Positions 1-7,225 of a stretch of DNA of 19,617 bases are shown here, piece after piece. The stretch is from contig JAJYTL010000021.1 of the NCBI GenBank assembly GCA_021793055.1, forward strand, positions 1 through 19,617, in the 5' to 3' direction. A program made the translations under genes and the position numbers. The stretch comes from Pseudomonadota bacterium (GTDB lineage Bacteria > Pseudomonadota > Alphaproteobacteria > Ferrovibrionales > Ferrovibrionaceae). Position 1 is the stretch's first letter. Each line of letters starts with the position of its first letter. Under the pieces are notes generated by a model. The model was not told the DNA's origin. It saw only the letters and a list, made by a program, of their open reading frames with translations, and made no database searches.

Positions 1-146
1 ACGAATATACCGACATGTATCCCGGCATGGCGCGTACCGCCCGCGAAGAGGGCTTCGAGGAGATCGCCGACTGGTTCGAGACCCTGGCCAAGGCCGAGAA
101 GAGCCACGCCGGCCGCTTCCAGAAGGCCCTCGATACCCTGGGCTAA
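1..146 (+). CDS. Rubrerythrin-family protein, C-terminal fragment (5' truncated by window edge)
   Basis: Only the last 47 codons are present; the reading frame begins at base 3 and stops with TAA at 144-146. The fragment is a ferritin-like helix with the motif AKAEKSHAGRF. Its E-x-x-H (EKSH) is the last diiron-binding element of rubrerythrins, and it is preceded by AREEGFEEIADWFETL, also typical of the family. Rubrerythrins are cytoplasmic diiron peroxidases that reduce hydrogen peroxide. Directly visible: the protein ends seven residues after the RFQK stretch, with no CxxC rubredoxin domain. It is therefore a one-domain form that needs an outside electron donor. The Fe-S protein and DUF3501 protein that follow on the same strand are natural partner candidates (inference). 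Identity is sure at family level; the N-terminus is not visible. Confidence 0.88.
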   Translation, partial: EYTDMYPGMARTAREEGFEEIADWFETLAKAEKSHAGRFQKALDTLG

Positions 147-275
147 GGCAAGCCCGAAAGGCGAGGCGCGACCGCACCGCGGCGGCGCCTTGCCTCGCGC
201 GGCGGCGGGATGCGGCCGAAACGGCGGCCCCGCCGCGCGGCCGGGCCGCTGTGCCGCGGCCCGAAGGCTAGGGCC

Positions 276-307
276 TTTCGACAAATTTCGGATTTCGAAC
301 AATTGTC
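276..307 (+). promoter_or_regulatory. Repeated TTTCGA(A)CAA motif upstream of the Fe-S protein gene, possible operator/promoter
   Basis: In the 255-bp gap after rubrerythrin, TTTCGACAA (276-284) recurs as TTTCGAACAA (293-302), 17 bp start to start, with another TTTCG at 286-290. GACAA at 280-284 and TTGTC at 303-307 also form a spaced inverted repeat. The tract is AT-richer than the very GC-rich sequence before it (147-270, which holds several GC-rich imperfect stems but no T-run). It ends about 95 bp before the gene start. No regulator family is recognised from the motif; the assignment as a control region is inference. Confidence 0.3.
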
Positions 308-401
308 CTCAGTCAATGCGCCGGTGCGGGCCTATCCGGCATAACCGGACGTGACCGAATGGGCCCGGCGACGCGCCGGAGAGCGGCGGAGGTGGACCGT
401 C

Positions 402-1745
402 ATGAGCGATACGAATACCGGCCACGCGAATACCGGCGCGCCCTTCCGCCGTCCCCTGGCTTGGCAGGACCCGGCCTTCGACGACCCGGAGAAGCTTGAT
501 GCCGAGCTCCGCCGCGTGTTTGACATCTGTCACGGCTGCCGGCGCTGCTTCAATCTTTGCGACAGCTTTCCGCGCCTCTTTGACCTGATCGATGCGACAC
601 CGAGCGAGGTCATCGAGGAGGTCGCGAGCAGCGATTTCAAGTCGGTGGTGGATGCCTGCACGCTTTGCGACATGTGCTTCATGACCAAGTGCCCCTATGT
701 GCCGCCGCACCCCTTCGATCTCGACTTTCCGCATCTCATGCTGCGCTACCGGGCGATGGAATTCCGTGCCGGCAAGACCGGCTTCGCCGATCGCGCGCTG
801 ACCGAAACCGATCGCAACGGCCGCCTCGGCGGCGCCGTGGCGCCGCTCGCCAATTGGGCGACGGCGACTGGCAACCGCCTGTCGCGGCCGGTGATGGAAA
901 AGGTCGCCGACATTCATCGCGACGCCGCCTTGCCGAAATTCCACGGCAAGACTTTCGTCGCCCGCGCCCGTGAGCCGGCGACGGTCAACGCCAAGGCGCC
1001 GGGCTTCGGCCGCAAGGCGGTGCTCTATGCCACGTGCTTCGTCAATTACCACAACCCCGGGATCGGCGAGGCCGCGCGCAAGGTCCTCGCCCACAACGGG
1101 GTCGAGACCGAGGTCGTGCATCCGGTCTGCTGCGGCATGCCGAAGCTCGAACAGGGCGATATCCAGACCGTCGTGGAACGGGCGCGCAAAATCTCGGCGG
1201 AGCTTCTCGGCTGGCGCGACAAGGGCTACGACGTGGTCGCCCTGATCCCGTCTTGCGCCTTGATGATCAAGTCGGAATGGCCGCTGATGCTGCCCGATGA
1301 TGCCGAGATCAAGCGGCTCGCCGAATGCACCTTCGATCTCAGCCAATACGTCGTCGATATCGCGAAGAAGAACGGCATCGCCGATGGCCTGTCGCCGCTC
1401 CAGGGTGGCGTCAGCGCCCATCTCGCCTGCCACGCGCGGGCGCAGAACATGGGGCCGAAGGCGATCGAGATGCTGAAGCTCATTCCCAAGACCGAGATCG
1501 CGACCATCGAGCGTTGCTCGGGCCACGGCGGTTCGTGGGGTGTGAAGACCGAGAACTTCGATCTCGCGCTCAAGGTCGGCAAGCCCGTGGCGCGCCAGGC
1601 GGTGAAGAACGCCAAGGCCTATCTCGCCTCGGAATGCCCGCTCGCCGCCGAGCACATCCGCCAGGGCACCGAGCGGCTCGACGCCCCGGCGGCGCGCTCC
1701 TGGCATCCGATCGAGCTCTTGGCCAAGGCCTACGGCCTGATCTGA
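402..1745 (+). CDS. HdrD/GlpC-like (Fe-S)-binding oxidoreductase with two [4Fe-4S] motifs and CCG domains
   Basis: A 447-residue cytoplasmic protein with no signal peptide or membrane segment. Two ferredoxin-type motifs are visible: C43-x2-C46-x2-C49-x3-C53 and C86-x2-C89-x2-C92-x4-C97. The C-terminal half holds cysteine-rich (CCG) repeats of the heterodisulfide reductase D/glycolate oxidase F type. The first has VVHPVCCGMP; the second has a degenerate ERCSGHGGSWG in place of CCG. An upstream in-frame GTG at 351 is possible, but ATG 402 has a good GCGGAGG ribosome site just before it and was chosen. Such proteins relay electrons or reduce disulfides. The same-strand neighbours, rubrerythrin before and DUF3501 44 bp after, recur together in bacteria from family knowledge, which suggests electron delivery in peroxide defence (inference). 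The exact substrate is unknown. Confidence 0.88.
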   Translation: MSDTNTGHANTGAPFRRPLAWQDPAFDDPEKLDAELRRVFDICHGCRRCFNLCDSFPRLFDLIDATPSEVIEEVASSDFKSVVDACTLCDMCFMTKCPYVPPHPFDLDFPHLMLRYRAMEFRAGKTGFADRALTETDRNGRLGGAVAPLANWATATGNRLSRPVMEKVADIHRDAALPKFHGKTFVARAREPATVNAKAPGFGRKAVLYATCFVNYHNPGIGEAARKVLAHNGVETEVVHPVCCGMPKLEQGDIQTVVERARKISAELLGWRDKGYDVVALIPSCALMIKSEWPLMLPDDAEIKRLAECTFDLSQYVVDIAKKNGIADGLSPLQGGVSAHLACHARAQNMGPKAIEMLKLIPKTEIATIERCSGHGGSWGVKTENFDLALKVGKPVARQAVKNAKAYLASECPLAAEHIRQGTERLDAPAARSWHPIELLAKAYGLI

Positions 1746-1789
1746 CCCTGTTTTTCACAGCAAGCCGACGAAACCCAAGGCGAAACACG

Positions 1790-2395
1790 ATGCAGGAATC
1801 CCAGTCCACGAGCAAACACCGCATTGCCGCCGGCGATATTCTGTCGATGCCCGAATACGAGGCGGTACGGGCCGAGCGCCGCGCCAAGGTGGTGGCGGAG
1901 AAGCGCGACCGCCGGCTCGCCATCGGCCCCTTCGCGACCCTGATCTTCGAGAGCTACGATACCATCTGGTATCAGATCCACGAGATGCTCCGGATCGAAA
2001 AGGGCGGCGAGGCGCAGATCGCCGACGAACTCGCCGCCTATGGCCCCTTGATTCCGAACGGCCGCGAGTTGGTCGCGACGCTGATGTTCGAGATCAACGA
2101 TCCGGCGCGGCGCGGGCGGGAGCTCGCCAAGCTCGCCGGCGTCGAGGAGACAATCGCGATCGAGGTCGGCGGCGAGACCGTCATGGCGCAGCCCGAGCAC
2201 GATGTTGAGCGCACGCGCGAAGACGGCAAGACCTCGGCGGTGCATTTTCTGCACTTTCCCTTCACCCCGGCGGCGATCGAGAAATTCTGCGCCCCGGGCG
2301 CCAAGGTCGTGATCGCGGTTCGCCATCCTGCTTATGGCCATATGACGGCGATGCCGGAGGCAACACGCCAACTCCTGGCTCGGGATTTCGACTAG
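1790..2395 (+). CDS. DUF3501 family protein
   Basis: A 201-residue soluble protein that I recognise as DUF3501 from its overall pattern: an N-terminal LSMPEYEAVRAERR segment, a central FESYDTIWYQIHEMLRIEKG segment, a PNGRELVATLMFEINDPARR segment and a C-terminal FHLHFPF-like beta segment (HFLHFPFT). It starts 44 bp after the Fe-S protein stop with AAGG upstream of ATG 1790, so the two are probably one transcript. No catalytic motif is obvious; there is one cysteine near the C-terminus (KFCAPG). The function of the family is not established. Association with rubrerythrin and HdrD-like proteins suggests a role in redox or peroxide metabolism (inference). The gene is convergent with the histidine kinase that follows. 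Confidence 0.85.
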   Translation: MQESQSTSKHRIAAGDILSMPEYEAVRAERRAKVVAEKRDRRLAIGPFATLIFESYDTIWYQIHEMLRIEKGGEAQIADELAAYGPLIPNGRELVATLMFEINDPARRGRELAKLAGVEETIAIEVGGETVMAQPEHDVERTREDGKTSAVHFLHFPFTPAAIEKFCAPGAKVVIAVRHPAYGHMTAMPEATRQLLARDFD

Positions 2396-2525
2396 GCGTC
2401 GGTTCTTATCGGCGACACCGGTTGCGCGCGGCTGGATTTGGCGCTGGTCCGTTCTTGGCGAGCAAGACCGGCCGAAGAGCCAATTCCGATGTGCTGGTGT
2501 CAGCGCTTCGATGCTTTCGCGACGA

Positions 2526-5500
2526 TTAGGCCGCCGTGCCGCCGGTCACTACGCGATCGGGCGGAAGCCGCACCGTCACGGTTGTCCCCAGTCCTTTGGT
2601 GCTGTCGACGGTTAGAGTGCCCCCGTGCAGCTCTATCAGTCGTTTGGCCAATGGCAGGCCAAGGCCGGTTCCCGGGTACATCCGGTTCAGGCGTCCATCC
2701 AGCTGGCGGAAGGGCTCAAGGGCAATCGGTATTTCCTCCGGAGCCATTCCTATGCCAGTGTCCTTCACGCTGACAAAGAATCCAGCCGCGCTGTCGGTGG
2801 TCCAGGTAATGCTGATCTCGCCTCCAGCTGGTGTAAATTTTACCGCATTGGAAACGAGATTGGTCAGAGCCGTCCTGAACTTCGCGACATCGACGGACAC
2901 GTATGCGCCAGTCTTCTGACAATCGATTGAAAGGCAAAGCCCTTTCTGTTTCGCCTGTTGCTGAAAATCCTCGGCAGCCTGGTGAACGATCTCGGAAATG
3001 GCAACGGGCTTATCAGAAATCGTTTGGCTACCCGTTTCAAAAGCGGAAAAATCAAGAATTCCATCGATGATCGAAAGCAGATTCATGGCGCTCTCGTGGA
3101 TGTCGTCGGTGTAGCTTTGATAGCGCTCGTTTCCTAGGGGTCCCAGCAAGCCGTGCCGCATCACCTCGGAAAAGCCGATGATGGCATTGAGGGGAGTGCG
3201 AAGTTCGTGGCTCATGCAGGCTATGAATTCGCTTTTCGCTTCGCTCGCCCTTTGCGCGTGAATGGCAATTGCGCGAAGCTCGTCCTCGACGCGTTTCTGC
3301 ATCGTAATGTCTCTGTAGGATCGTATAAGTCCTCCGCCCACAAGCGGCCGATCCTGAATTTCGAACACAGTGCCATTGCGTAATTCTTGCTCCTCACGGC
3401 CACTTCTCAAGTGCGAGATACGCGTGCGTTTCTTCATGCGAGCCTTTTCGACGTCGATGTCGGAATGCACGAGGTGCGGGACATAAAGGCTAAGGAGCTT
3501 ATCGATGGGATCGCCAATCTCCACGCTTGCCGGCGAGAGGCCAAGCAACGAAAAAAGATGCTTGTTGAAGGCGAGAATATTGAAGTCATCATCGACAACC
3601 AATATGCCTTCGCCAATCGTCTCGAATATCGTTTGTAGAAGGTTCGTCTTGCGATTGACGTCACGCCGCAATTCGACATCCGAGGTGATATCGGTGGCGG
3701 TTCCCCGATAGCCGCTGAATACACCGTTGTCATCGAATATGGGTGTGCCGCTGATCCTCAGATAATGAAGCGTGCCGTCGTCGCCTAATGCGCTGAAGAC
3801 GAAGTTTCGATATGCGCGGTGAGCTTTGAGGGTCGCGACATGATTCGCCCATGCTGAATCATTTTCGTGGTCGCCTGCAGCTATATCCTCTCGCGTTTTG
3901 CCGTGCAGGAATGCGTCGGAAAAGCCTTCGTTCCCGCTCCCGCCTGCGACATACACGACACGGTTGTCCGTATCGGTTTCCCAGAGCCAGTCGCCCGACA
4001 CATCGGCGATGTCCTTGAAGCGCTGCTCGCTCGCCCGCAAGGAAGTCTCCGCCTGCTTCAGCGCCGTGATGTCCATTCGCAGACCGGCGGTTCCACCATT
4101 TTTCATACGCCGTTCGCGGATCAGGATATGGCGACCCGTCCGTAGCGTGTGTTCGACGGATCCTGGAAGCTCGCGATGGCGGCGCAGGCGCTCCGCGAGC
4201 CACGCGTCCTCACAACCCACGGCATCGCGGTATAGGCCTTTCGCGACGCCAGCGCGTACGATGTCCTCGAATTTGCTGCCAGGCACAAATAGATTGGCGT
4301 TGTCTGGGTACATCTGCCGATAGACTTCGTTGCAGGTAACGAAGCGGTCGTCCTTATCGAAGATGACAAAACCCTCGGAGATACTCTCGATTGCATCGCG
4401 CAATAGGTTTTCCGCCTGCTGCGCGCGCGACAGCGCGGCCATTGTTTCGGTTTCGACGGCCGTGACGCCGCGAAACCCGACGAAGGTTCCGCTCTCATCG
4501 AAAATAGGAAATCCGGCGACGCGGTAGTGCTGTATCTCGCCGAGGGCGTCTTTCGCCGAATAGCGGAAGTTGCGAAAAGGGCGCCGCGCTTCGAGGGTCT
4601 CCTTATGCTGCAGCCAGTGTGGGTCGGTAGTGGGGTCGACACCGACAAATTCCCACCGGGTCTTGCCGAGGAAGTCCCCGTCGGGAACACGTTCCCTATC
4701 CCGTCCGGCTCCGGATGCGTATGTGATGCGAAAGTCCGTGTCGGTTTCCCAGATGACGTCGGAGGCGATTGCTGCGATGTCACGGAAACGTTGTTCGCTT
4801 TGTTGGAGCGCTGTCCTGGCCCGTAGCAGCTCGGTAATGTCGCGTAAAACCGCGGTAAAGAACATGTCACCTTTGATGGTGATTTTCGAGATGGATCCTT
4901 CCGCCGAGAATTCTGTGCCGTCCTTTCTCCGCCCGCGAATTGATGGCCGATGGCCGATAAAGCGTCGTTCTTCGCTCGATGCAGCGAAACCGCTCATATG
5001 GGCGCGGTGCGTTGATTTGGCCTGCGAAGGCAAGAGAATGTCGATGGAGTGGCCGATCACCTCATCCGCACGGTAGCCGAAAAGTCGTGCGGCCTCGCGG
5101 TTGAATTCGGTAATGTTATTGTGCGAGTCCACCGTGATTATTGCCTCGCCAACTGAGTCGAACAGCTCCGCAAGGCGGGGCTGGTCATTTTCAGCGGCGG
5201 AGGTTGTGCTTTCGGTTGTGACGGTTGGAGCATCAGCGGCCCGAGGCTGGCTCTGCTGCCGGTTGGCGCCGTCGCCGCTGGCCTCTGAGAGGAAAATGGC
5301 AAACCCGACGTTTGGCAGCGGGACCTTCTGCCAACGAAGTAGGTGGCCATCCGCCCGCTCATATAGCTGCCAGTGCGGGGTGTCGGCCTGATTCAAGCCG
5401 ATTGCCGTCGATCCGAAACATGATCCCTCGGCCTTAGGAAGGGTAAGCGTCCGATCCTGATGCAGGATTTGGGTAAGGGGCGTTCCGGGCGCGGCTTGTT

Positions 5501-5636
5501 CCGGAGACAGGGCCAAAAGCTTGCAGGCGCGCGCGCTGCAGGTCGTCACGCATTCTCGTTGGTCGACAATGAGGAGTCCTTGCTCAGACGGTGCGGGCAA
5601 ATCCTCTTGATTAAATCCATCGTAAGGTCGCTGCAT
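2526..5636 (-). CDS. Multi-PAS soluble sensor histidine kinase
   Basis: A 1036-residue kinase with no predicted membrane helix or signal peptide, so probably a cytoplasmic sensor. Order: a weak PAS (about 18-118), a linker rich in Q/A/T, PAS (155-272), PAS (283-395), PAS_7-like (412-525), PAS (540-652), PAS_7-like (666-778), HisKA (800-865) and HATPase_c (912-1030). The phospho-acceptor is H810 in MSHELRTPLN. The ATPase N-box NLVSNAVKFTP, G1 DTGIGM and G2 GTGLGLPLAKR are intact, and there is no receiver domain. An ATG at 5684 is in frame, but ATG 5636 has a perfect AGGAGG five bases upstream while 5684 has none, so 5636 was chosen. No response regulator gene lies in the window, so this is an orphan kinase here. 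Base composition is lower in GC, with more A/T third positions than the flanking genes, suggesting different ancestry. Confidence 0.92.
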   Translation of the reverse strand: MQRPYDGFNQEDLPAPSEQGLLIVDQRECVTTCSARACKLLALSPEQAAPGTPLTQILHQDRTLTLPKAEGSCFGSTAIGLNQADTPHWQLYERADGHLLRWQKVPLPNVGFAIFLSEASGDGANRQQSQPRAADAPTVTTESTTSAAENDQPRLAELFDSVGEAIITVDSHNNITEFNREAARLFGYRADEVIGHSIDILLPSQAKSTHRAHMSGFAASSEERRFIGHRPSIRGRRKDGTEFSAEGSISKITIKGDMFFTAVLRDITELLRARTALQQSEQRFRDIAAIASDVIWETDTDFRITYASGAGRDRERVPDGDFLGKTRWEFVGVDPTTDPHWLQHKETLEARRPFRNFRYSAKDALGEIQHYRVAGFPIFDESGTFVGFRGVTAVETETMAALSRAQQAENLLRDAIESISEGFVIFDKDDRFVTCNEVYRQMYPDNANLFVPGSKFEDIVRAGVAKGLYRDAVGCEDAWLAERLRRHRELPGSVEHTLRTGRHILIRERRMKNGGTAGLRMDITALKQAETSLRASEQRFKDIADVSGDWLWETDTDNRVVYVAGGSGNEGFSDAFLHGKTREDIAAGDHENDSAWANHVATLKAHRAYRNFVFSALGDDGTLHYLRISGTPIFDDNGVFSGYRGTATDITSDVELRRDVNRKTNLLQTIFETIGEGILVVDDDFNILAFNKHLFSLLGLSPASVEIGDPIDKLLSLYVPHLVHSDIDVEKARMKKRTRISHLRSGREEQELRNGTVFEIQDRPLVGGGLIRSYRDITMQKRVEDELRAIAIHAQRASEAKSEFIACMSHELRTPLNAIIGFSEVMRHGLLGPLGNERYQSYTDDIHESAMNLLSIIDGILDFSAFETGSQTISDKPVAISEIVHQAAEDFQQQAKQKGLCLSIDCQKTGAYVSVDVAKFRTALTNLVSNAVKFTPAGGEISITWTTDSAAGFFVSVKDTGIGMAPEEIPIALEPFRQLDGRLNRMYPGTGLGLPLAKRLIELHGGTLTVDSTKGLGTTVTVRLPPDRVVTGGTAA

Positions 5637-5641
5637 TCCTG

Positions 5642-5647
5642 CCTCCT
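5642..5647 (-). promoter_or_regulatory. Perfect Shine-Dalgarno AGGAGG that fixes the kinase start
   Basis: On the minus strand AGGAGG is followed by five bases (CAGGA) and ATG at 5636. The upstream in-frame ATG at 5684 has no purine-rich site before it. The shorter form removes 16 residues outside any recognised domain. Confidence 0.7.
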
Positions 5648-5775
5648 GGGCTATTAACTCCCGGTCTTCTCCCCCTAAAGGCATCGTGGTTTACGCGTGT
5701 TGAGGGATCGAAGTGCGCCTGGAAGTATCAAGCTCCCAGTTGTCTTGCGCTGTGCCATACGGTCGAAAGGCTCAG

Positions 5776-5792
5776 ACGATAGCGCTTATCGT
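5776..5792. repeat. Perfect inverted repeat ACGATA-N5-TATCGT
   Basis: Six-base arms (5776-5781 and 5787-5792) around GCGCT, about 140 bp upstream of the kinase start. The size and symmetry suit a dimeric regulator site. No regulator family is recognised. Confidence 0.4.
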
Positions 5793-5935
5793 ATCTTCGG
5801 CACCGATGGGGCTAGTGGCCGAAAGCGGCCGGCCACGGCGATTAAGCCGGGTCGGCAACGCTTAAAACCTCAAAGGCCTGGCGCGTATAAAGCGGGGAGA
5901 AGCTCGGCCCCCCACAAATCGTGTCGGCCTATTGA

Positions 5936-5954
5936 TATGCTGCGGTGCAGCATA
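5936..5954. repeat. Perfect inverted repeat TATGCTGC-GGT-GCAGCATA
   Basis: Eight-base perfect arms (5936-5943 and 5947-5954) around GGT. It has no T-run, so it is a poor terminator, but it would fold as a hairpin in RNA or serve as an operator in DNA. Its centre is about 61 bp from the centre of the next palindrome. Confidence 0.45.
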
Positions 5955-5995
5955 AGCGAATTGGCAAGATCCTCATCAATAATATCGGAATTGCT

Positions 5996-6016
5996 GCAAT
6001 GCATTTAACGCATTGC
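5996..6016. repeat. Perfect inverted repeat GCAATGC-N7-GCATTGC
   Basis: Seven-base arms (5996-6002 and 6010-6016) around ATTTAAC, inside the AT-rich core and followed by TTCATAAAATTATT. It resembles an operator of a dimeric regulator more than a terminator. No gene lies immediately before it on either strand. Confidence 0.4.
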
Positions 6017-6468
6017 TTCATAAAATTATTATGAATTAAGCGGATAGCTTAGCAAATGAGATATCTGACGGTTCGGTCTGGCAGCGAACAGAGCTGAATT
6101 GGCCTGCTGGCAGAAATCGGTACAATGGGGGGGCAAGCTCATCAGACATCGAGATGTTCCGCCAAGCGCGTCAGCATCTACGTCAGCAGCACCAGGCTTT
6201 GCGCTTTTTCGTGCGCTTCTTGATCTTATGTAGCCGCCCTCGCGGCAGCTCTCCCGCAGCAGAATTGTGGGATGCGAACGGCGATTCGGCACCGACTGGA
6301 TGTGCATGAAGCATCCAACCCTGAACGAATCCTTGCGTCTGCTCAAAATCAAAAATTCGCAGTTAAAGTTTTACACAAAAACGGCTAATTATTGATATTT
6401 TTTAATGTCTTAGTCGTTGTGCGCCGTAGAAGCCTCGGACGAGCGAGAGCGGGTCGGTTGAGTTCGTC

Positions 6469-6490
6469 GCGATGATCATCTGGTCATCGC
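6469..6490 (-). terminator. Hairpin just downstream of the SH3 gene, possible terminator
   Basis: GCGATGA (6469-6475) pairs perfectly with TCATCGC (6484-6490) across eight bases. It starts 12 bp after the SH3 gene stop in transcript direction. There is no T-run, so it may only stabilise the 3' end or act with Rho. Confidence 0.35.
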
Positions 6491-6502
6491 AGGGCGCACA
6501 TT

Positions 6503-7048
6503 TTAGGGCGTATGCTGGTCTGGCAAGGCGCCGAAGAAGTCCACCTTCCGCATGTAGCCATAACGGCCGGCAATCCTGATCTCGCACCACGAGCCGCTGC
6601 AGGACTTGAGCCTGCCGATGACGCCGGGCTCGGCCCGGAGCACGGTAGCAGCGGTGGCCGAGGGATCGGCGCGGAGCGCCCGATTCTTGCCGGTGATCAG
6701 CACGGTCCGGCGGCCCGAGAGAAATTCGCCGTAAATCCACCCTTTCTTGCCTTCGGCGTCGACGACGCGACGGTAGAGGCCGAATTCCGCCACCACCTCG
6801 ACCGGAATATCGCGCCGGACATAGGTCCAGAGGATCGGATAGCGCAATCCCGGGCCGCTTCGCACGTTCACGCGATCGGAGGAGAGCGAGGCGAAGCGGG
6901 GCAGGGGCAGGCCGGTGATCGGGCCGATGACGACGTGCTTCGAAGCGGCATGCGCGGCGTGAGCCGGCGCCGGCGCCGCCAGGCCGATCAGGGTCAGGGC
7001 GACCGAGATCAGCCGTGAAAAAAGATGGAGGGGCAGGGACGGTGACAA
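6503..7048 (-). CDS. Secreted SH3-domain (SH3b) protein
   Basis: A 181-residue protein with a Sec signal peptide: a hydrophobic segment (LISVALTLIGLAAPAPAHA) followed by a signal peptidase I-type AHA site near residues 32-35. The mature part carries two bacterial SH3-like units. The first is SDRVNVRSGPGLRYPILWTY with a WIYGEFLSGRR end; the second starts GKNRALRADPSATA and ends YGYMRKVDFFG. Such domains usually bind cell-wall peptide or other periplasmic ligands. The frame stays open far upstream over the divergent dehydrogenase, which is a shadow. No ATG or GTG lies near the signal peptide, so TTG 7048 is proposed; TTG 7048 has only a distant GGGAG upstream. The start is therefore uncertain but the protein is clear. 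It is divergent from the 2-hydroxyacid dehydrogenase. Confidence 0.8.
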   Translation of the reverse strand: MSPSLPLHLFSRLISVALTLIGLAAPAPAHAAHAASKHVVIGPITGLPLPRFASLSSDRVNVRSGPGLRYPILWTYVRRDIPVEVVAEFGLYRRVVDAEGKKGWIYGEFLSGRRTVLITGKNRALRADPSATAATVLRAEPGVIGRLKSCSGSWCEIRIAGRYGYMRKVDFFGALPDQHTP

Positions 7049-7093
7049 CGCGAAACCAGGCTCCCGAATCGGCGTGGACGGGTCGTTCCGATA

Positions 7094-7123
7094 GATATGC
7101 CAAGCCTTGCCGGATGCGGTCAA
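7094..7123 (-). promoter_or_regulatory. Possible sigma70-type promoter for the SH3 gene
   Basis: On the minus strand TTGACC (7123-7118) is followed after 18 bases by CATATC (7099-7094), with TATCTA overlapping it. Initiation would fall about 40 bases before the proposed TTG start, which also supports a start downstream of this point. The -10 match is weak. Confidence 0.35.
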
Positions 7124-7225
7124 GCGAGGCCGTCCGGTGAGGCGGCTGTTTGTTTCCGGCCGCCGATCTGCTAGAGAAGAGGCCGGGTTCGGAGCGCCAT
7201 ATTTCCGGGAGAGCGAGATCAGGTC

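Larger units (their letters stand above)
5648..6468. other. Lower-GC gene-free stretch upstream of the kinase, with palindromes
   Basis: No convincing gene was found in this stretch of about 820 bp. Two open frames (plus 5697-6008 and minus 6029-6352) have unstructured, unrecognisable products and no good ribosome site. GC falls clearly, with an AT-rich core at about 5960-6050 and another at about 6340-6415. Three perfect palindromes lie at 5776-5792, 5936-5954 and 5996-6016. It probably holds the kinase promoter and regulatory sites, or is the edge of an acquired segment (inference). Confidence 0.45.

Noticed and set aside
147..270. Rubrerythrin terminator in the very GC-rich stretch
   Set aside because: Several overlapping imperfect GC stems are possible, for example GCGAGGC with GCCTCGC, but there is no T-run and such stems are expected by chance at this composition.
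309..1706. Long minus-strand open frame across the Fe-S protein gene
   Set aside because: It is exactly opposite a gene with clear iron-sulfur motifs; its product is an arginine/histidine/alanine-rich antisense translation typical of GC-rich shadows.
5697..6008. Plus-strand 103-codon open frame upstream of the kinase
   Set aside because: No ribosome site, no recognisable domain, and it runs over two of the palindromes; composition does not look coding.
6029..6352. Minus-strand 107-codon open frame
   Set aside because: Unstructured product with no family resemblance and no good ribosome site; crosses sequence of changing composition.
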